Source: Fastidiosipila sp. (GTDB lineage: Bacteria; Bacillota; Clostridia; Saccharofermentanales; DTU023). From it: a DNA stretch of 57,226 nucleotides. Location: the NCBI GenBank assembly GCA_012837885.1, contig DUQI01000106.1:1-57226 (forward strand). Direction: 5' to 3'. A program made the translations under genes and the position numbers. The notes below the pieces were generated by a model, which worked only from the letters and a program-made list of their open reading frames with translations, did not search any database and was not told the origin of the DNA. Positions 47,557 to 57,226 of this stretch are shown here, in pieces (within the stretch, counting starts at the first letter, position 1; every line of letters starts with the position of its first letter).

Positions 47557-48893
47557 AGGCGCGCTTCCAATTCGGCTTTCAGATCCTCGAACCCCGGTTT
47601 TCCGAGTAGCGCGAACATGTTCTTCTTGTAGTCTTCGACCCCCGGCTGATCAAACGGATTGACGGCATTCAGGTAGCCTGAGATGCCGCAGGCACGCATA
47701 AAGAAATAGAGCAGCCAGCCGAGGTTTTCCGCGTCGAGACGATCCAGGATAAGTCTGAGATTCGGCACACCGCCGTCGACGTGCGCGAGTTGCGTCGCGG
47801 TCATCGCCCGTTCATTGACGAAAGCCATGTCTTTTCCGGCCAGATAGTTCAGCCCATCGAGATCGGTTTCTTCTTCCGGGATCGACACTTCGACTTCATC
47901 TTCGGCGATCGCAATCACGGTCTCAAAGAGGATCCGCCGTCCGTCCTGGACGTATTGACCGAGCGAATGCAGATCGGTCGTAAAATCCATCGACGCCGGA
48001 TACAGGCCACGCCCGTTCTTCCCTTCACTCTCGCCGAAGAGTTGTTTCCACCATTCGGAAAGATAATGAAGGCCCGGTTCATAGTTCACGAGCACTTCGA
48101 TGTCGTAACCGCGGCGCAGGAACACGTTTCTGGCAAACACATACTGGGCGCAGTCGTTAGTTGCCAAATCATCGTTTTGGTATGCTTCCTCGGCCGCTTT
48201 GGCGCCGGCGATCAGCTTATTGATGTCGATGCCGGCGACGGCGATCGGCAACAGACCGACGGCTGTCAGCACCGAGTATCTGCCGCCGATGTCATCCGGC
48301 ACGACAAACGATTTATAGCCGCGTTCAGTGGCCAGGGTGCGCAGTGCGCCGCGCGCTTTATCGGTCGTCACGACGATGCGTTCGACGCTGCCTTCCACAC
48401 CGTATTTTTCTTCGATCTTTGCTTTTAAGCGGCGGAAGGCGATCGCCGGCTCGGTCGTCGTGCCTGACTTCGAGATCACATTGAGACAGACGTCGTAGCG
48501 ATCGATCAGGGATTCGACGGCCAATAGTTCACGCCCCGACAGATGATGGCCGGCGTAGACGATCGTCGGTATCCCTTCCCTCTTCACCTCACCGAGTGAG
48601 CGAAGCGGTTCGTTCAGCGCATCGATCACGGCTCTGGCACCTAAGTAGGATCCGCCGATACCGACCACGATAAAAACGTCGGCGAGTTCACGCAGCGATG
48701 CCGCTGTCTGTTCGATGTCTTTCACCAGCGCAGAGTCGATCGTCGACGGCTGATGTCGCCAGCCGATAAAATCGTTGCCGGCACCAGTGCCTTCATCGAG
48801 CGTCTTTACGGCCAGCTTCAGCTGGTCTTCAAACAATGTCCACTCGCCGTCCCGATAGAACGGACGTGCTTTGTCAAGCGATAATCGAAGCAT
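47553..48893 (-). CDS. pgi: Glucose-6-phosphate isomerase
   Basis: 446 residues from ATG 48893 (LRLSLDKARPFYRDG...), the usual length for the short bacterial Pgi. The open frame continues upstream but those codons lie inside the NfeD-like gene. Motifs: VVGIGGSYLGARAVIDAL, VISKSGTTTEPAIAFR, GGRYSVLTAVGLLPIA and NAVNPFDQPGVEDYKK. Interconverts glucose-6-P and fructose-6-P. Stop overlaps the radical SAM gene. Confidence 0.97.
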   Translation of the reverse strand: MLRLSLDKARPFYRDGEWTLFEDQLKLAVKTLDEGTGAGNDFIGWRHQPSTIDSALVKDIEQTAASLRELADVFIVVGIGGSYLGARAVIDALNEPLRSLGEVKREGIPTIVYAGHHLSGRELLAVESLIDRYDVCLNVISKSGTTTEPAIAFRRLKAKIEEKYGVEGSVERIVVTTDKARGALRTLATERGYKSFVVPDDIGGRYSVLTAVGLLPIAVAGIDINKLIAGAKAAEEAYQNDDLATNDCAQYVFARNVFLRRGYDIEVLVNYEPGLHYLSEWWKQLFGESEGKNGRGLYPASMDFTTDLHSLGQYVQDGRRILFETVIAIAEDEVEVSIPEEETDLDGLNYLAGKDMAFVNERAMTATQLAHVDGGVPNLRLILDRLDAENLGWLLYFFMRACGISGYLNAVNPFDQPGVEDYKKNMFALLGKPGFEDLKAELEARL

Positions 48894-48894
48894 A

Positions 48895-49251
48895 TCAGTC
48901 TCCTTTTTTCGGTGTGTCGATGGGCGACACGACATACCCGTCGCCTCTCGTCGAGGTGACGCGTGCACGCTGCCCGGCCCAGAGCACGCGACGTGCGTAC
49001 GCCGTATGCGGGCTCTCCTGGTCCGTCGTGCGAAGCGACACGATCTCCCCTGCATCGGGAGGTTTAATCGTCCTGATCACGAGGACTCTCTGCCCGATCA
49101 GGCTTCTTTCGGTCTCGCGCATACGTGCGCGATAATCACGTCTGGCCTTGTTTGAAAGCCAGTACGTTATTACATAGAGCGCCGCAAGAAGCAGCCCGAA
49201 ACCGGCGATAAGCGTTAAGGTTTCGGCCAGCTCGGGGACGCTTCTAATCAT
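48895..49251 (-). CDS. Small NfeD-like membrane-anchored OB-fold protein
   Basis: 118 residues. One membrane segment at about 9-29 (TLIAGFGLLLAALYVITYWL), a basic stretch, then a beta-rich C-terminal domain (LIGQRVLVIRTIKPPDAGEIVSLRTTDQ...YARRVLWAGQRARVTSTRGDGYVVSPID) resembling the NfeD OB fold. No partner flotillin or protease gene is next to it. Its stop is 1 nt before pgi. Family call is moderate. Confidence 0.6.
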   Translation of the reverse strand: MIRSVPELAETLTLIAGFGLLLAALYVITYWLSNKARRDYRARMRETERSLIGQRVLVIRTIKPPDAGEIVSLRTTDQESPHTAYARRVLWAGQRARVTSTRGDGYVVSPIDTPKKGD

Positions 49252-49254
49252 GGA

Positions 49255-50277
49255 TTATTCCAAAACGTCTGCTTTTTTGACGTAGCCGAGCGCCTCCATC
49301 GTCACGAGGTCTCGATCAACGGCATCGGTACGCAGCGCGCCATAGAGCTCGGCCTGCGTGGCCAAGTAGTACGGACCGACAGCGAGCCAGAAGACGAACG
49401 GTAGACCGAAACAGCAGATCATGGTCAAAAGGAACCAGCCGAGAAACGACAAGTCGAGGAAGAACATGCCGCCTTTGTGGCCGCGCGTCATGCGTTTCGA
49501 CAGACGGAGCGTCGCGAGGGCACCATAACGCGGATTGTCCGCCAGAATGAATGGCACCATGCGGTAGCTGTACGTCTTGACCAGCGAGATCACGCCGAAG
49601 ATCAGCATCAGAAGCGAGGCGATCCCGACGATGTGCAGATAGGCGAGTGAAATCGTACCGTACGAGGTCACGAGATTGAATTTGAGATCGAGCAGATTCG
49701 GAATCTCGAGCTGCGGCGTCTCGTAGATCAAACGACCGTAGAGATAGTGTACGCCGACCAGCCAGACGGTCGACAACAACGCCGGAAGACCCCAGATGAA
49801 GAGCCAGAAATCGCGCCAGAACATGCCGCGTACGGTAGGACCGAACTGACCTGATCTAAACGGTGAAAACAAGACGGAAGCCGGAATCTCGTATTCCGAC
49901 TCGCTGTTTCGCAAAAACCAGCGAGTTCTGCCGACCAAAAGGATATTTTTGACCAGCAAATAAAAGAGAAAAGAGATCACCGTCACGACGCCAGAGACGA
50001 TCAGAAGCTGAGGACCGATCTCTCCGAACACATTGAGGATCTCATCGGTGATCGCCCGCCACTGCTCCGGCGAGTTAAGATTCGACTCAAATCCCTTCAC
50101 GACGTCGGCAAGTCGGCTGTACATCTGCGGCGCGATAAAGAAGACGGCAGCCTGCCAGACGATGGTGCTGAACACCCAACTGATCAGGCCGGCCAGGAAT
50201 ATAATCAAGATGCCGCTGCCGTAACGTCCTCTTAACGCCGTTTTGGCGCGTTGCTTAAGCGTTGCCCGGTTCCACAT
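49255..50277 (-). CDS. DUF975 family integral membrane protein
   Basis: 340 residues, longer than many DUF975 proteins. The N-terminus MWNRATLKQRAKTALRGRYGSGILIIFLAG is the family hallmark, followed by about six membrane segments and a KTYSYRMVPFILADNPRYGALATLRLSKRMTRGHKGGMFFLDLSFLGWFLL block, also family-typical. Strong AAAGGAGG ribosome site. Function unknown, common in Bacillota. It heads the run leading to pgi. Confidence 0.87.
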   Translation of the reverse strand: MWNRATLKQRAKTALRGRYGSGILIIFLAGLISWVFSTIVWQAAVFFIAPQMYSRLADVVKGFESNLNSPEQWRAITDEILNVFGEIGPQLLIVSGVVTVISFLFYLLVKNILLVGRTRWFLRNSESEYEIPASVLFSPFRSGQFGPTVRGMFWRDFWLFIWGLPALLSTVWLVGVHYLYGRLIYETPQLEIPNLLDLKFNLVTSYGTISLAYLHIVGIASLLMLIFGVISLVKTYSYRMVPFILADNPRYGALATLRLSKRMTRGHKGGMFFLDLSFLGWFLLTMICCFGLPFVFWLAVGPYYLATQAELYGALRTDAVDRDLVTMEALGYVKKADVLE

Positions 50278-50318
50278 AACTATCCTCCTTTGGCCGTCTC
50301 CACTTAGACAGCCGCTGG

Positions 50319-52676
50319 CTATAGAGTATCAAATATGAACCGGTATTCGCCATCGATTTTTTCTACATCGACGGAGATGCCGATCACACCTTTCAACTCC
50401 CCGGCCAGCATTTTGTCAGCCAGGACGTCTTCGATGCGGCGGGTGATGACTTTTCGGAGCGGTCTCGCGCCGTACTTCGGATCATAGCCGAGCACGGCCA
50501 ACGCAGCTTTTGCCTCCTCCGTGACGACGAGTTTGATGCTTTCGGTGTCGAGTTTCTTTTGCACATCGTGGAGCATCAAGTCGACGATCTGGCGCAGTTC
50601 TTCCTGACTCAGTTCCTCGAACACGATGATCTCATCGATCCGGTTTAAAAACTCCGGTCGGAAAAGCTGCTTCATCACTGTGTCGACCCGCTCTTCCATC
50701 GCCACGCGGCCGTCGGCGCCAAAGCCGATGCCGTGTGCCTTGAGGGTCGTACCGGCGTTCGACGTCATCACGATCAGGGCGTTTTCAAAGCTGACGACGC
50801 GGCCGTGACTGTCGGTCAATCGTCCGTCATCGAGGATCTGTAGCAAGATGTTGTAGACATCAGCATGCGCTTTTTCGATCTCGTCGAGCAAGATGACGCT
50901 GTACGGTTTTCTCCTGATCTTCTCGGTCAGTTGGCCGCCGTCGTCATAACCGACATAGCCAGGTGGCGATCCAATCAGTTTGCTGACCGTATGCGACTCC
51001 ATGAACTCCGACATGTCGAGCCGGATCATCGCGTCTTCCGTCTCGAAAAGCGCTTCGGCAAGAGCTTTAACGAGCTCTGTTTTACCGACGCCGGTCGGTC
51101 CGACAAAGATGAACGAGGCCGGTTTTCTGAGGCCGGCAAAACCGGCACGCTTCCTGCGCACCGCTCGCGCCACCGCGGACACGGCCGCCTTCTGACCGAT
51201 CACGCGTTCGTGCAGACGTTCTTCGAGATGGATCAGTTTTTCCGTCTCGTCTTCCGTGATGCGCTGTACCGGGATACCGGTCCAGAGCCACACAACCGAC
51301 GCGATATCGTCTTCGGTGATCTCGGTCGGATGGATCGCCTTTTCATCGGCTTCGATTTCCTGTCGAAGCCTCAGCGTCTTCGAGCGCAGATCAGCCTGAC
51401 GCTCATAGAGTGACAGGGCACGCGTATCGTCTTTTTGTGCAGCGAGCTGCGTCGAGAGCGAATCGAGTTCGTCTTCCAATACGCGCAGCTTTTCCTGATT
51501 CAGCTTGTTCAGCGTGAGATACGTATTTTCCAGGTTCGCTTTCGATCCAGCTTCATCGATCAGGTCGATCGCCTTGTCCGGTAGGAAGCGGTCATTGATA
51601 TAGCGATCGGATAATTTGACCGCCAGTTTCAGCACCGCATCGCTGTAGTGGACGAAGTGGTGTTCTTCATAATAATCTTTGACGCCTTTTAGAATTTCGA
51701 CGCTCTCTTCCGGTGACGGCTCATCGACCATCACTTTCTGGAAACGCCGTTCCAGCGCCGAATCTTTTTCGATAAAGCGGCGGTACTCGTCGAGTGTCGT
51801 CGAGCCGACGACCCGGATCTCGCCTTTGGCCAGCGCCGGTTTCAGGATATTGGCGGCGTTCATCGCGCCTTCGGCATCGCCGGCGCCCATGATGTTGTGG
51901 AGCTCGTCGATCACGAGGATCACGTTGCCGCTCTTTTTGGCATCGTCGACGACGCCTTTCATGCGGCTTTCGAACTGTCCGCGAAACTGCGTTCCGGCGA
52001 CCATCGCCGTCATATCGAGCAGATAGACTTCCTGATCGAGGAGCTTGTCCGGCACTTCGCCTTTGACGATCTTGTCGGCCAGCCCTTCGGCGATCGCCGT
52101 CTTACCGACGCCCGGTTCACCGAGGAGTACCGGATTATTCTTGTTGCGGCGGTTCAATATCTGGATGACGCGCGCGATCTCGGTCTGTCTGCCGATGATC
52201 CGGTCGATGCCGTTCATCGCGGCCTTGGCCGTCAGATTCGTACCGAACTGATCGAGAAACTTCTTGCGGCGCTCTCGCGTGCGGCTCGGTGCCGTATCGG
52301 ATTCGACTGACGTGTCGCTCTTTCGCTCGTCCTCATTTTCCTGGCCTCTCGCCACCGGCAGAAGGCCTTCTTTCGGACGGCCTTCTTCATCCAGAATGTC
52401 GAGTTGCATATCGGCCGGATCGGACGACAAAATCATCCGGAACAGATCTTCCGGGCGTCTCGATCCCATGCCAGCCATCATATGGTTCATGCGTTCGGTC
52501 AGTTCGTCAATATTCGATTCGTTCACGCCGGCTTTTGTGAAAAGTTCTTCAAGTCCGGCGATGTTCGCGTGAAAGGCACACTTAATACAGTAGCCTTCCG
52601 ACTGCTGTTGTCCATGGTCGAGGCGGGATGTGTAGATAACCGCCTCATTCAAATCGCATTTGGAACACTTTGCCAT
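50319..52676 (-). CDS. ClpE/ClpC-type AAA+ unfoldase with N-terminal zinc finger
   Basis: 785 residues. C4, C7, C30 and C33 form an N-terminal zinc finger as in ClpE (and McsA), in place of the Clp N repeats of ClpC. D1 has [19 protein letters not shown]2 has [16 protein letters not shown]; between them a UVR-like coiled segment ([23 protein letters not shown]). AIGFG-like loop (GIGFGADGR) in D2 is suited to ClpP docking. Unfolds proteins for degradation. No ctsR or mcsAB is adjacent. It starts 4 nt after uvrA, and no ribosome site is obvious. Confidence 0.93.
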   Translation of the reverse strand: MAKCSKCDLNEAVIYTSRLDHGQQQSEGYCIKCAFHANIAGLEELFTKAGVNESNIDELTERMNHMMAGMGSRRPEDLFRMILSSDPADMQLDILDEEGRPKEGLLPVARGQENEDERKSDTSVESDTAPSRTRERRKKFLDQFGTNLTAKAAMNGIDRIIGRQTEIARVIQILNRRNKNNPVLLGEPGVGKTAIAEGLADKIVKGEVPDKLLDQEVYLLDMTAMVAGTQFRGQFESRMKGVVDDAKKSGNVILVIDELHNIMGAGDAEGAMNAANILKPALAKGEIRVVGSTTLDEYRRFIEKDSALERRFQKVMVDEPSPEESVEILKGVKDYYEEHHFVHYSDAVLKLAVKLSDRYINDRFLPDKAIDLIDEAGSKANLENTYLTLNKLNQEKLRVLEDELDSLSTQLAAQKDDTRALSLYERQADLRSKTLRLRQEIEADEKAIHPTEITEDDIASVVWLWTGIPVQRITEDETEKLIHLEERLHERVIGQKAAVSAVARAVRRKRAGFAGLRKPASFIFVGPTGVGKTELVKALAEALFETEDAMIRLDMSEFMESHTVSKLIGSPPGYVGYDDGGQLTEKIRRKPYSVILLDEIEKAHADVYNILLQILDDGRLTDSHGRVVSFENALIVMTSNAGTTLKAHGIGFGADGRVAMEERVDTVMKQLFRPEFLNRIDEIIVFEELSQEELRQIVDLMLHDVQKKLDTESIKLVVTEEAKAALAVLGYDPKYGARPLRKVITRRIEDVLADKMLAGELKGVIGISVDVEKIDGEYRFIFDTL

Positions 52677-52680
52677 GTGT

Positions 52681-55596
52681 CTATACCCTGGTCCCTTCTG
52701 CTACCTTTATAGCACGGTCAAGATCCGTCTCCAAGTTCGTATGTGACCGCTGACGCTTTCGCGCGCGGTCTCTTTCCAACACCTGATGCAGATATTGTCC
52801 CGTATATGAAGTATCGATCCGACTTACCTTTTCCGGCGTACCGGAAGCGACCAGTCGGCCGCCGCCGTCACCACCTTCAGGTCCGAGATCGATGATGTAA
52901 TCAGCTGTCTTGATCATGTCGAGGTTGTGCTCGATCACGACGACGGAGTTGCCGCCTTCGACCAAACGCCCGAGTATCTCACTTAAGCGATGGACATCGG
53001 CGGCGTGGAGACCGGTCGTCGGCTCATCCAGAATGTACATCGTCTTGCCGGTCGCACGCTTTGAAAGCTCGGTCGCAAGCTTTACCCGCTGCGCCTCGCC
53101 ACCGGACAGCTGAGTCGATGACTGGCCGAGACGGATATAGCCGAGACCGACATCGTTCAGTGTCTCAAGCTTGGCCAAAATGCGCGGTTGATTCTGAAAG
53201 AACCGCACCGCTTCGCCGACCGTCATACTCAGTATCTCAGCGATGTTTTTATCCTTGTAACGGACTTCCAGCGTCTCGCGGTTATAGCGGCTTCCCTTGC
53301 AGATCTCACACGGCACGTACATATCGGAGAGAAAATGCATCTCGATCCGTTTGACGCCGTCACCGGAGCAGACCTCGCAGCGGCCGCCCTTGACGTTAAA
53401 CGAGAAGCGGCCGGGCTTGTAGCCGCGCATCCGCGCTTCGGTCGTCGACGCATAGAGCTGACGGATCAGATCGAAAACGCCCGTATAAGTCGCAGGATTA
53501 CTGCGCGGCGTTCTGCCGATCGGGCTCTGGTCGATCGCGATGACCTTGTCCAAGGCACCGACGCCTTCAATCCGCTCGACCGACAGTTTTTGTCGGCGTG
53601 CTTTATTCAGGACGTTGGCCAGCTCTTTATGTAAGATCCCGTTGACCAGGGAACTCTTACCGGAGCCCGAGACACCGGTGACGAGACAGAGCACGCCGAG
53701 CGGCACCTCGATATCGATGTTTTTCAGGTTATTTTCCCTCGCCCCGACGACTTTGAGCCAGCCGGACGGTTTTCTTCTTTTTTGCGGCACCGGAATCTCG
53801 AGTTCGCCGGACAGATACTTGCCGGTCAGCGACGTCGGGTGCGAAGCGATATCATCCGGTCGGCCTTCGGCCACGATCTTGCCGCCCATCTCCCCTGCAC
53901 CGGGGCCGATATCGACGATATGATCGGCTTCCCAGATCGTCTCTTCGTCGTGTTCGACGACGATCACCGTGTTGCCGAGATCGCGTAGATGTTTCAATGT
54001 ATCGAGAAGCTTCCGGTTGTCGCGCTGATGCAGTCCGATCGACGGTTCGTCAAGAATATACAGTACGCCCATCAGGCCGGAACCGATCTGGGTCGCCAGG
54101 CGAATGCGCTGCGCTTCACCGCCGGAGAGTGTCGCGGACGCTCTGGCCAGAGTCAGATAGTTCAACCCAACCTTGACTAAAAACGACAGGCGCTCTTTCA
54201 ATTCGCGCGAGATGACTTCCGCGACCGGAGCGATCGAGGGCGGGAAAGTAATATTTTTGATCCGCTCATAGCAGTCCTCAATCTGCAGCCGCACCAGTTG
54301 ATCGATATTCGCGCCATCGATCGTGACGGCCAGTGCTTCCGGCTTCAGTCTGGCGCCGTTACAGGACGGACATGGCGTCGTCACCATATACTCCTGATAC
54401 GTCTCTTTGGCATCGTCGGATGACGACTCGCGGTAACGCTTTTCGAGCGAGTTCATGACCCCGATCCAGTCGGAGTAGTACGGTCGGCCGCGGTTGTATT
54501 TCGAGCTGCTCGTATCGATTTTCAACACCTCACCGTCGTTTCCGAACAAGATGATGTCTTGGATCTTCCGATCGAGATTCTGCCACGGCGTATCGAGCGA
54601 GAAATCGTATCGCTCGGATAAGGCATTGATAAAACAGCGCCCCCAGCTACCGCGGTCGGCGAAGTTCCAGCCGGCGACGCGTATCGCTCCATCGTTTAAC
54701 GAGAACTCCGGATGCGAGACGACGAGGTCGATATCAAACGCCTCGTTTTGCCCGAGCCCCGTGCATTCAGGACAGGCACCGTACGGGTTATTGAATGAAA
54801 AGAGCCGCGGTGTGATCTCACCGATACTCGTGTGACCGTACGGACAGGCGAACTGGCTCGAAAACAGAAACGATTCACCGTCGACAAACGATACTTCGAC
54901 GAGGCCGTCCGCCATGCCGAGCGCCGTCTCCATCGAACTGGCGAGACGCGATTCGATGCCGGGACGCAAGACGAGTCGGTCGACGACGACTTCAATGTTG
55001 TGCTTTTGTTTCGCGTTCAGGCTGATCGTCTCGTCGAGATCGCGCACGTCTCCGTCGACCATGACGCGTTGGAACCCCTGCTTTCTCAGTTGCTCAAACA
55101 GCTTTATGTGTTCGCCTTTTCGACCTCTGACGAGCGGAGCGAGCACTAAAAAGCGCGCCCCTTCCGCCTCCGCCATGACCCGGTCGACCATCTGATCGAT
55201 GCTCTGCTTTGCGATCTCCGTACCGCAGGTCGGACAATGCGGTGTGCCGACTCTGGCAAACAAGAGACGCAGATAATCGTAGATCTCGGTGACCGTACCG
55301 ACCGTCGAGCGCGGGTTCTTCGAAGTCGTTTTCTGATCGATCGCGATCGACGGCGACAGCCCGTCGATCTTGTCGACATCAGGCTTTTCCATCTGCCCCA
55401 GAAACTGACGGGCATAAGACGACAGCGACTCGACAAAACGACGCTGTCCTTCGGCATAAATGGTGTCGAAAGCGAGCGACGATTTGCCCGAGCCGGATAA
55501 TCCGGTTAAAACGATCAGCCGGTCACGCGGCAGATCGAGCGATATATTCTTTAAGTTGTGCTCTCTGGCACCTACGACGCGAATGTATTGATCCAT
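52681..55596 (-). CDS. uvrA: Excinuclease ABC subunit A
   Basis: 971 residues. Two ABC ATPase units: Walker A GLSGSGKSSLAFD and GVSGSGKSSLVNG, signatures ATLSGGEAQRIRLATQ and TQLSGGEAQRVKLATEL. UvrA zinc modules include CPTCGTEI and CEVCSGDG...CEICKGSRYN. Damage recognition in nucleotide excision repair. Start ATG 55596 has no clear ribosome site. No LexA (SOS) box of the CGAAC-N4-GTTCG type is convincing in the 134-bp upstream gap. Confidence 0.98.
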   Translation of the reverse strand: MDQYIRVVGAREHNLKNISLDLPRDRLIVLTGLSGSGKSSLAFDTIYAEGQRRFVESLSSYARQFLGQMEKPDVDKIDGLSPSIAIDQKTTSKNPRSTVGTVTEIYDYLRLLFARVGTPHCPTCGTEIAKQSIDQMVDRVMAEAEGARFLVLAPLVRGRKGEHIKLFEQLRKQGFQRVMVDGDVRDLDETISLNAKQKHNIEVVVDRLVLRPGIESRLASSMETALGMADGLVEVSFVDGESFLFSSQFACPYGHTSIGEITPRLFSFNNPYGACPECTGLGQNEAFDIDLVVSHPEFSLNDGAIRVAGWNFADRGSWGRCFINALSERYDFSLDTPWQNLDRKIQDIILFGNDGEVLKIDTSSSKYNRGRPYYSDWIGVMNSLEKRYRESSSDDAKETYQEYMVTTPCPSCNGARLKPEALAVTIDGANIDQLVRLQIEDCYERIKNITFPPSIAPVAEVISRELKERLSFLVKVGLNYLTLARASATLSGGEAQRIRLATQIGSGLMGVLYILDEPSIGLHQRDNRKLLDTLKHLRDLGNTVIVVEHDEETIWEADHIVDIGPGAGEMGGKIVAEGRPDDIASHPTSLTGKYLSGELEIPVPQKRRKPSGWLKVVGARENNLKNIDIEVPLGVLCLVTGVSGSGKSSLVNGILHKELANVLNKARRQKLSVERIEGVGALDKVIAIDQSPIGRTPRSNPATYTGVFDLIRQLYASTTEARMRGYKPGRFSFNVKGGRCEVCSGDGVKRIEMHFLSDMYVPCEICKGSRYNRETLEVRYKDKNIAEILSMTVGEAVRFFQNQPRILAKLETLNDVGLGYIRLGQSSTQLSGGEAQRVKLATELSKRATGKTMYILDEPTTGLHAADVHRLSEILGRLVEGGNSVVVIEHNLDMIKTADYIIDLGPEGGDGGGRLVASGTPEKVSRIDTSYTGQYLHQVLERDRARKRQRSHTNLETDLDRAIKVAEGTRV

Positions 55597-55672
55597 CAGA
55601 TCATATTAACATAGGAAAAAGCCGCAAACGCCGACGGTCACATTGTTTCATATAGAGTTCGCAAGTTACACA

Positions 55673-55691
55673 AAATTGGCGATCATTCGCC
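55673..55691 (-). terminator. Weak hairpin after ligD
   Basis: Minus strand GGCGA-ATGA-TCGCC, a 5-bp stem, followed by AATTTTG; about 40 bases after the ligD stop. Stem and T-run are both short. Confidence 0.3.
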
Positions 55692-55730
55692 TCTCACACT
55701 CGGTACGTGTAGCCGAAAATAAGATCACGT

Positions 55731-57226
55731 CTAGTCTTTCGTCATAGACGCCGTCAACCGCTGCGAGACAGAAAAGAACTGTCGCCACGGCTGCTTACGT
55801 GAACGTGAGCCGATATTCTCGAGCGTGATGTCAGCCGGACCGATGGTGTCGAGCTCCGACCAGCCGATCGGACAGGAAATCGGTGCCCCGGGACGCGCAC
55901 GAAGCGAATAGGGCGCGACACTCGTCGCACCTCTACCGTTTCGAATCCAGTCGACGAACACTTTGCCCTTTCGCTTCTCTTTACGCATGTTTGATGTGTA
56001 TTTTTTCGGCCATTTCGCTTCCATCGCTTTGGCCACGTTTTGGGAAAACGTCCGGGCGTCCTCCCACGAGGCGGAAGGCTTAAACGGCACCACGACGTGA
56101 TAGCCTTTGCCGCCGCTCGTCTTCAAAAAAGAGGTTAGGTCTAGTTCATCGAGTAGCGATTTCAAGTCACGCACCGCCTCACGCACCTTGGACAGATCCA
56201 TGCCTTCGTCGGGATCGAGGTCAAAGACGAGCAGATCCGGTTCTTCCAATGTATCGATCCGGCTGCCCCACGTATGAAATTCGAGCGTGCCGTACTGCAC
56301 CGCCGATAAAAGGCCATCGGCTTCCGACAAATAGAAGTACTCACCCAGATCACCGTCTTTTTCCTCGATCTCGATCAAGCTGATGCCGGGGAGTGGTTCC
56401 GACAAGTGCTTTTGAAAGAAACAGGCTTTCTTCTCACCGTCCGGACAACGGACGATACTCAAGACCCGGTTTTCGGTATAAGGCAGCATCTTCTTGCTGA
56501 TCTTTTTGTAATAATCAGCGACTTGTTTTTTTGTGATACCGTCGAACATCTCTTTGTCCGGACTCGTCAACTTGATCGTTTTCTTCGCTTCGGTCATCTC
56601 TGGTTCCTCCTTTCGCACCTCGCTCGGTGCTTTGTCTTCCCGTATGCCTTTAAAACTAGCCTGACGCAGTAGTCCGTCCGACGTCCACTCGGCAAACTCG
56701 ACCTCGACGACCTGCTCCGGTTTAACCCAGACCGTCTTCTCGCGTGGCCGCGACTTCGGCGCATCGGCCAATGGAGGCTCTTTGATCTTCAGCGGTGAAA
56801 GCCTCGCTTCCATCGCTCTCGCACTGTCTTCGGTAAATCCCGTACCGACACGCCCGACGTAGGAAACTGAACCGTTTTCCTGGACTCCGAGCAAAAGCGC
56901 CGATACGCCGCGCGTCCGCTTTTCGGTTTGGGTGTATCCGATGACGACAAACTCCTGACGGTTTCGGCACTTGACCTTGATCCAATCGGCCGATCTTCCC
57001 TCGTAATAACCTGCCGTCAGTTTCTTGCAGATGATGCCTTCGAGCTTCGCCTGACAGGCACTTTCCAAAATGGCTGCGCCGTCACCAGCCGTGTGCGAGC
57101 TGTAAGCGAGCGTAGATGGTGTCTTATCCAAGAGCGCTTTCAATCTGGCCTTACGTGCGTCCAAAGAGGATGCGCGCAGGTCGACATCGTCAATTGCGAG
57201 AAGGTCGAAGACGACATAGGAGATAC
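55731..57226 (-). CDS. ligD: ATP-dependent DNA ligase LigD (ligase then polymerase domain), 5' end missing
   Basis: About 497 residues are visible; the frame runs off the right edge (YVVFDLLAIDDVDLRASS...), so the KxDG adenylation site is outside. Ligase motifs LEGIICKKLTAGYYEGRSADWIKVKC and the OB domain come first, then from about residue 220 a primase-polymerase domain (TSPDKEMFDGITKKQVADYYKKI, DLLVFDLDPDEGMDLS with the catalytic Asp pair, KTSGGKGYHVVVPF). Lig-Pol order is the Bacillus type, without a phosphoesterase domain. Works with Ku in non-homologous end joining; Ku is not within the window. Confidence 0.95.
   Translation of the reverse strand, partial: ISYVVFDLLAIDDVDLRASSLDARKARLKALLDKTPSTLAYSSHTAGDGAAILESACQAKLEGIICKKLTAGYYEGRSADWIKVKCRNRQEFVVIGYTQTEKRTRGVSALLLGVQENGSVSYVGRVGTGFTEDSARAMEARLSPLKIKEPPLADAPKSRPREKTVWVKPEQVVEVEFAEWTSDGLLRQASFKGIREDKAPSEVRKEEPEMTEAKKTIKLTSPDKEMFDGITKKQVADYYKKISKKMLPYTENRVLSIVRCPDGEKKACFFQKHLSEPLPGISLIEIEEKDGDLGEYFYLSEADGLLSAVQYGTLEFHTWGSRIDTLEEPDLLVFDLDPDEGMDLSKVREAVRDLKSLLDELDLTSFLKTSGGKGYHVVVPFKPSASWEDARTFSQNVAKAMEAKWPKKYTSNMRKEKRKGKVFVDWIRNGRGATSVAPYSLRARPGAPISCPIGWSELDTIGPADITLENIGSRSRKQPWRQFFSVSQRLTASMTKD

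Noticed and set aside
48894-49055. N-terminal extension of the pgi frame
   Set aside because: Overlaps the NfeD-like gene and is Arg-rich nonsense; Pgi homologues start near the ATG at 48893.
55597-55730. LexA/SOS box in front of uvrA
   Set aside because: Only a half-site-like GCGAAC is present; the second half (GTTC) is missing at the right spacing.

Overview
The window reads as chromosomal core DNA of a low-to-mid-GC (roughly mid-50s % by eye) member of the Bacillota, most likely a clostridial lineage. Pointers are the six-cysteine SCIFF peptide with its SPASM radical-SAM maturase, a 1,436-residue double-domain 2-hydroxyacyl-CoA dehydratase activator, a DUF4367 lipid-side protein, a TIGR03960/TIGR03936 radical-SAM pair, a TrmFO/TrmK tRNA-modification set, and a stand-alone Spo0A-type DNA-binding domain. 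I cannot name the genus. No rRNA, tRNA, IS element, prophage or CRISPR array is visible and no gene-free stretch exceeds 300 bases.

Layout. 1-4.6 kb: a macromolecular-synthesis cluster on the minus strand (dnaG, rpoD, trmK, Nif3-like). 4.7-7.4 kb: yajC, the SCIFF precursor (a 49-residue gene), its maturase and an HD-domain protein, driven by an extended -10 promoter with a 14-bp palindrome at the likely start site. 7.4-8.35 kb: an AT-richer, plus-strand pair (small acidic protein plus DUF4367 membrane protein) wedged between yajC and tgt. 8.4-15 kb: topA, trmFO, queA, tgt in one operon, then dprA. 15-21 kb: ychF (plus), then coaE and polA, and an ECF sigma/membrane anti-sigma pair. 21-30.4 kb: a translationally coupled operon of a FlaA1/CapD-type sugar dehydratase, an FHA-SEDS protein, a compact class-B transpeptidase and the dehydratase activator.

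30.6-39 kb: DUF1858 protein, HU, a Spo0A-C-like regulator, a small membrane protein, a MATE transporter with an unusual start, an HPr-like protein joined to feoA-feoB, and ligA. 38.6-50.3 kb: a long minus-strand run (DUF975, NfeD-like, pgi, two radical-SAM-linked genes, a catalytically altered sialate-esterase-like protein, valS, fba, membrane protein) with overlaps or gaps of a few bases. 50.3-57.2 kb: a ClpE-like unfoldase, uvrA, and a LigD (ligase then polymerase domain) running off the right edge.

DNA replication/repair (dnaG, polA, topA, ligA, uvrA, ligD, dprA), tRNA modification (trmK, trmFO, queA, tgt) and envelope growth dominate. The most unusual items are the SCIFF operon with its operator-like palindrome, the inserted DUF4367 pair, the receiver-less Spo0A-like protein next to HU, the esterase-like protein lacking its catalytic serine and histidine, the histone-H1-like tail of the sigma factor, and the HPr-like protein lacking a phosphorylatable histidine. 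None can be proven to be a new system from sequence alone.
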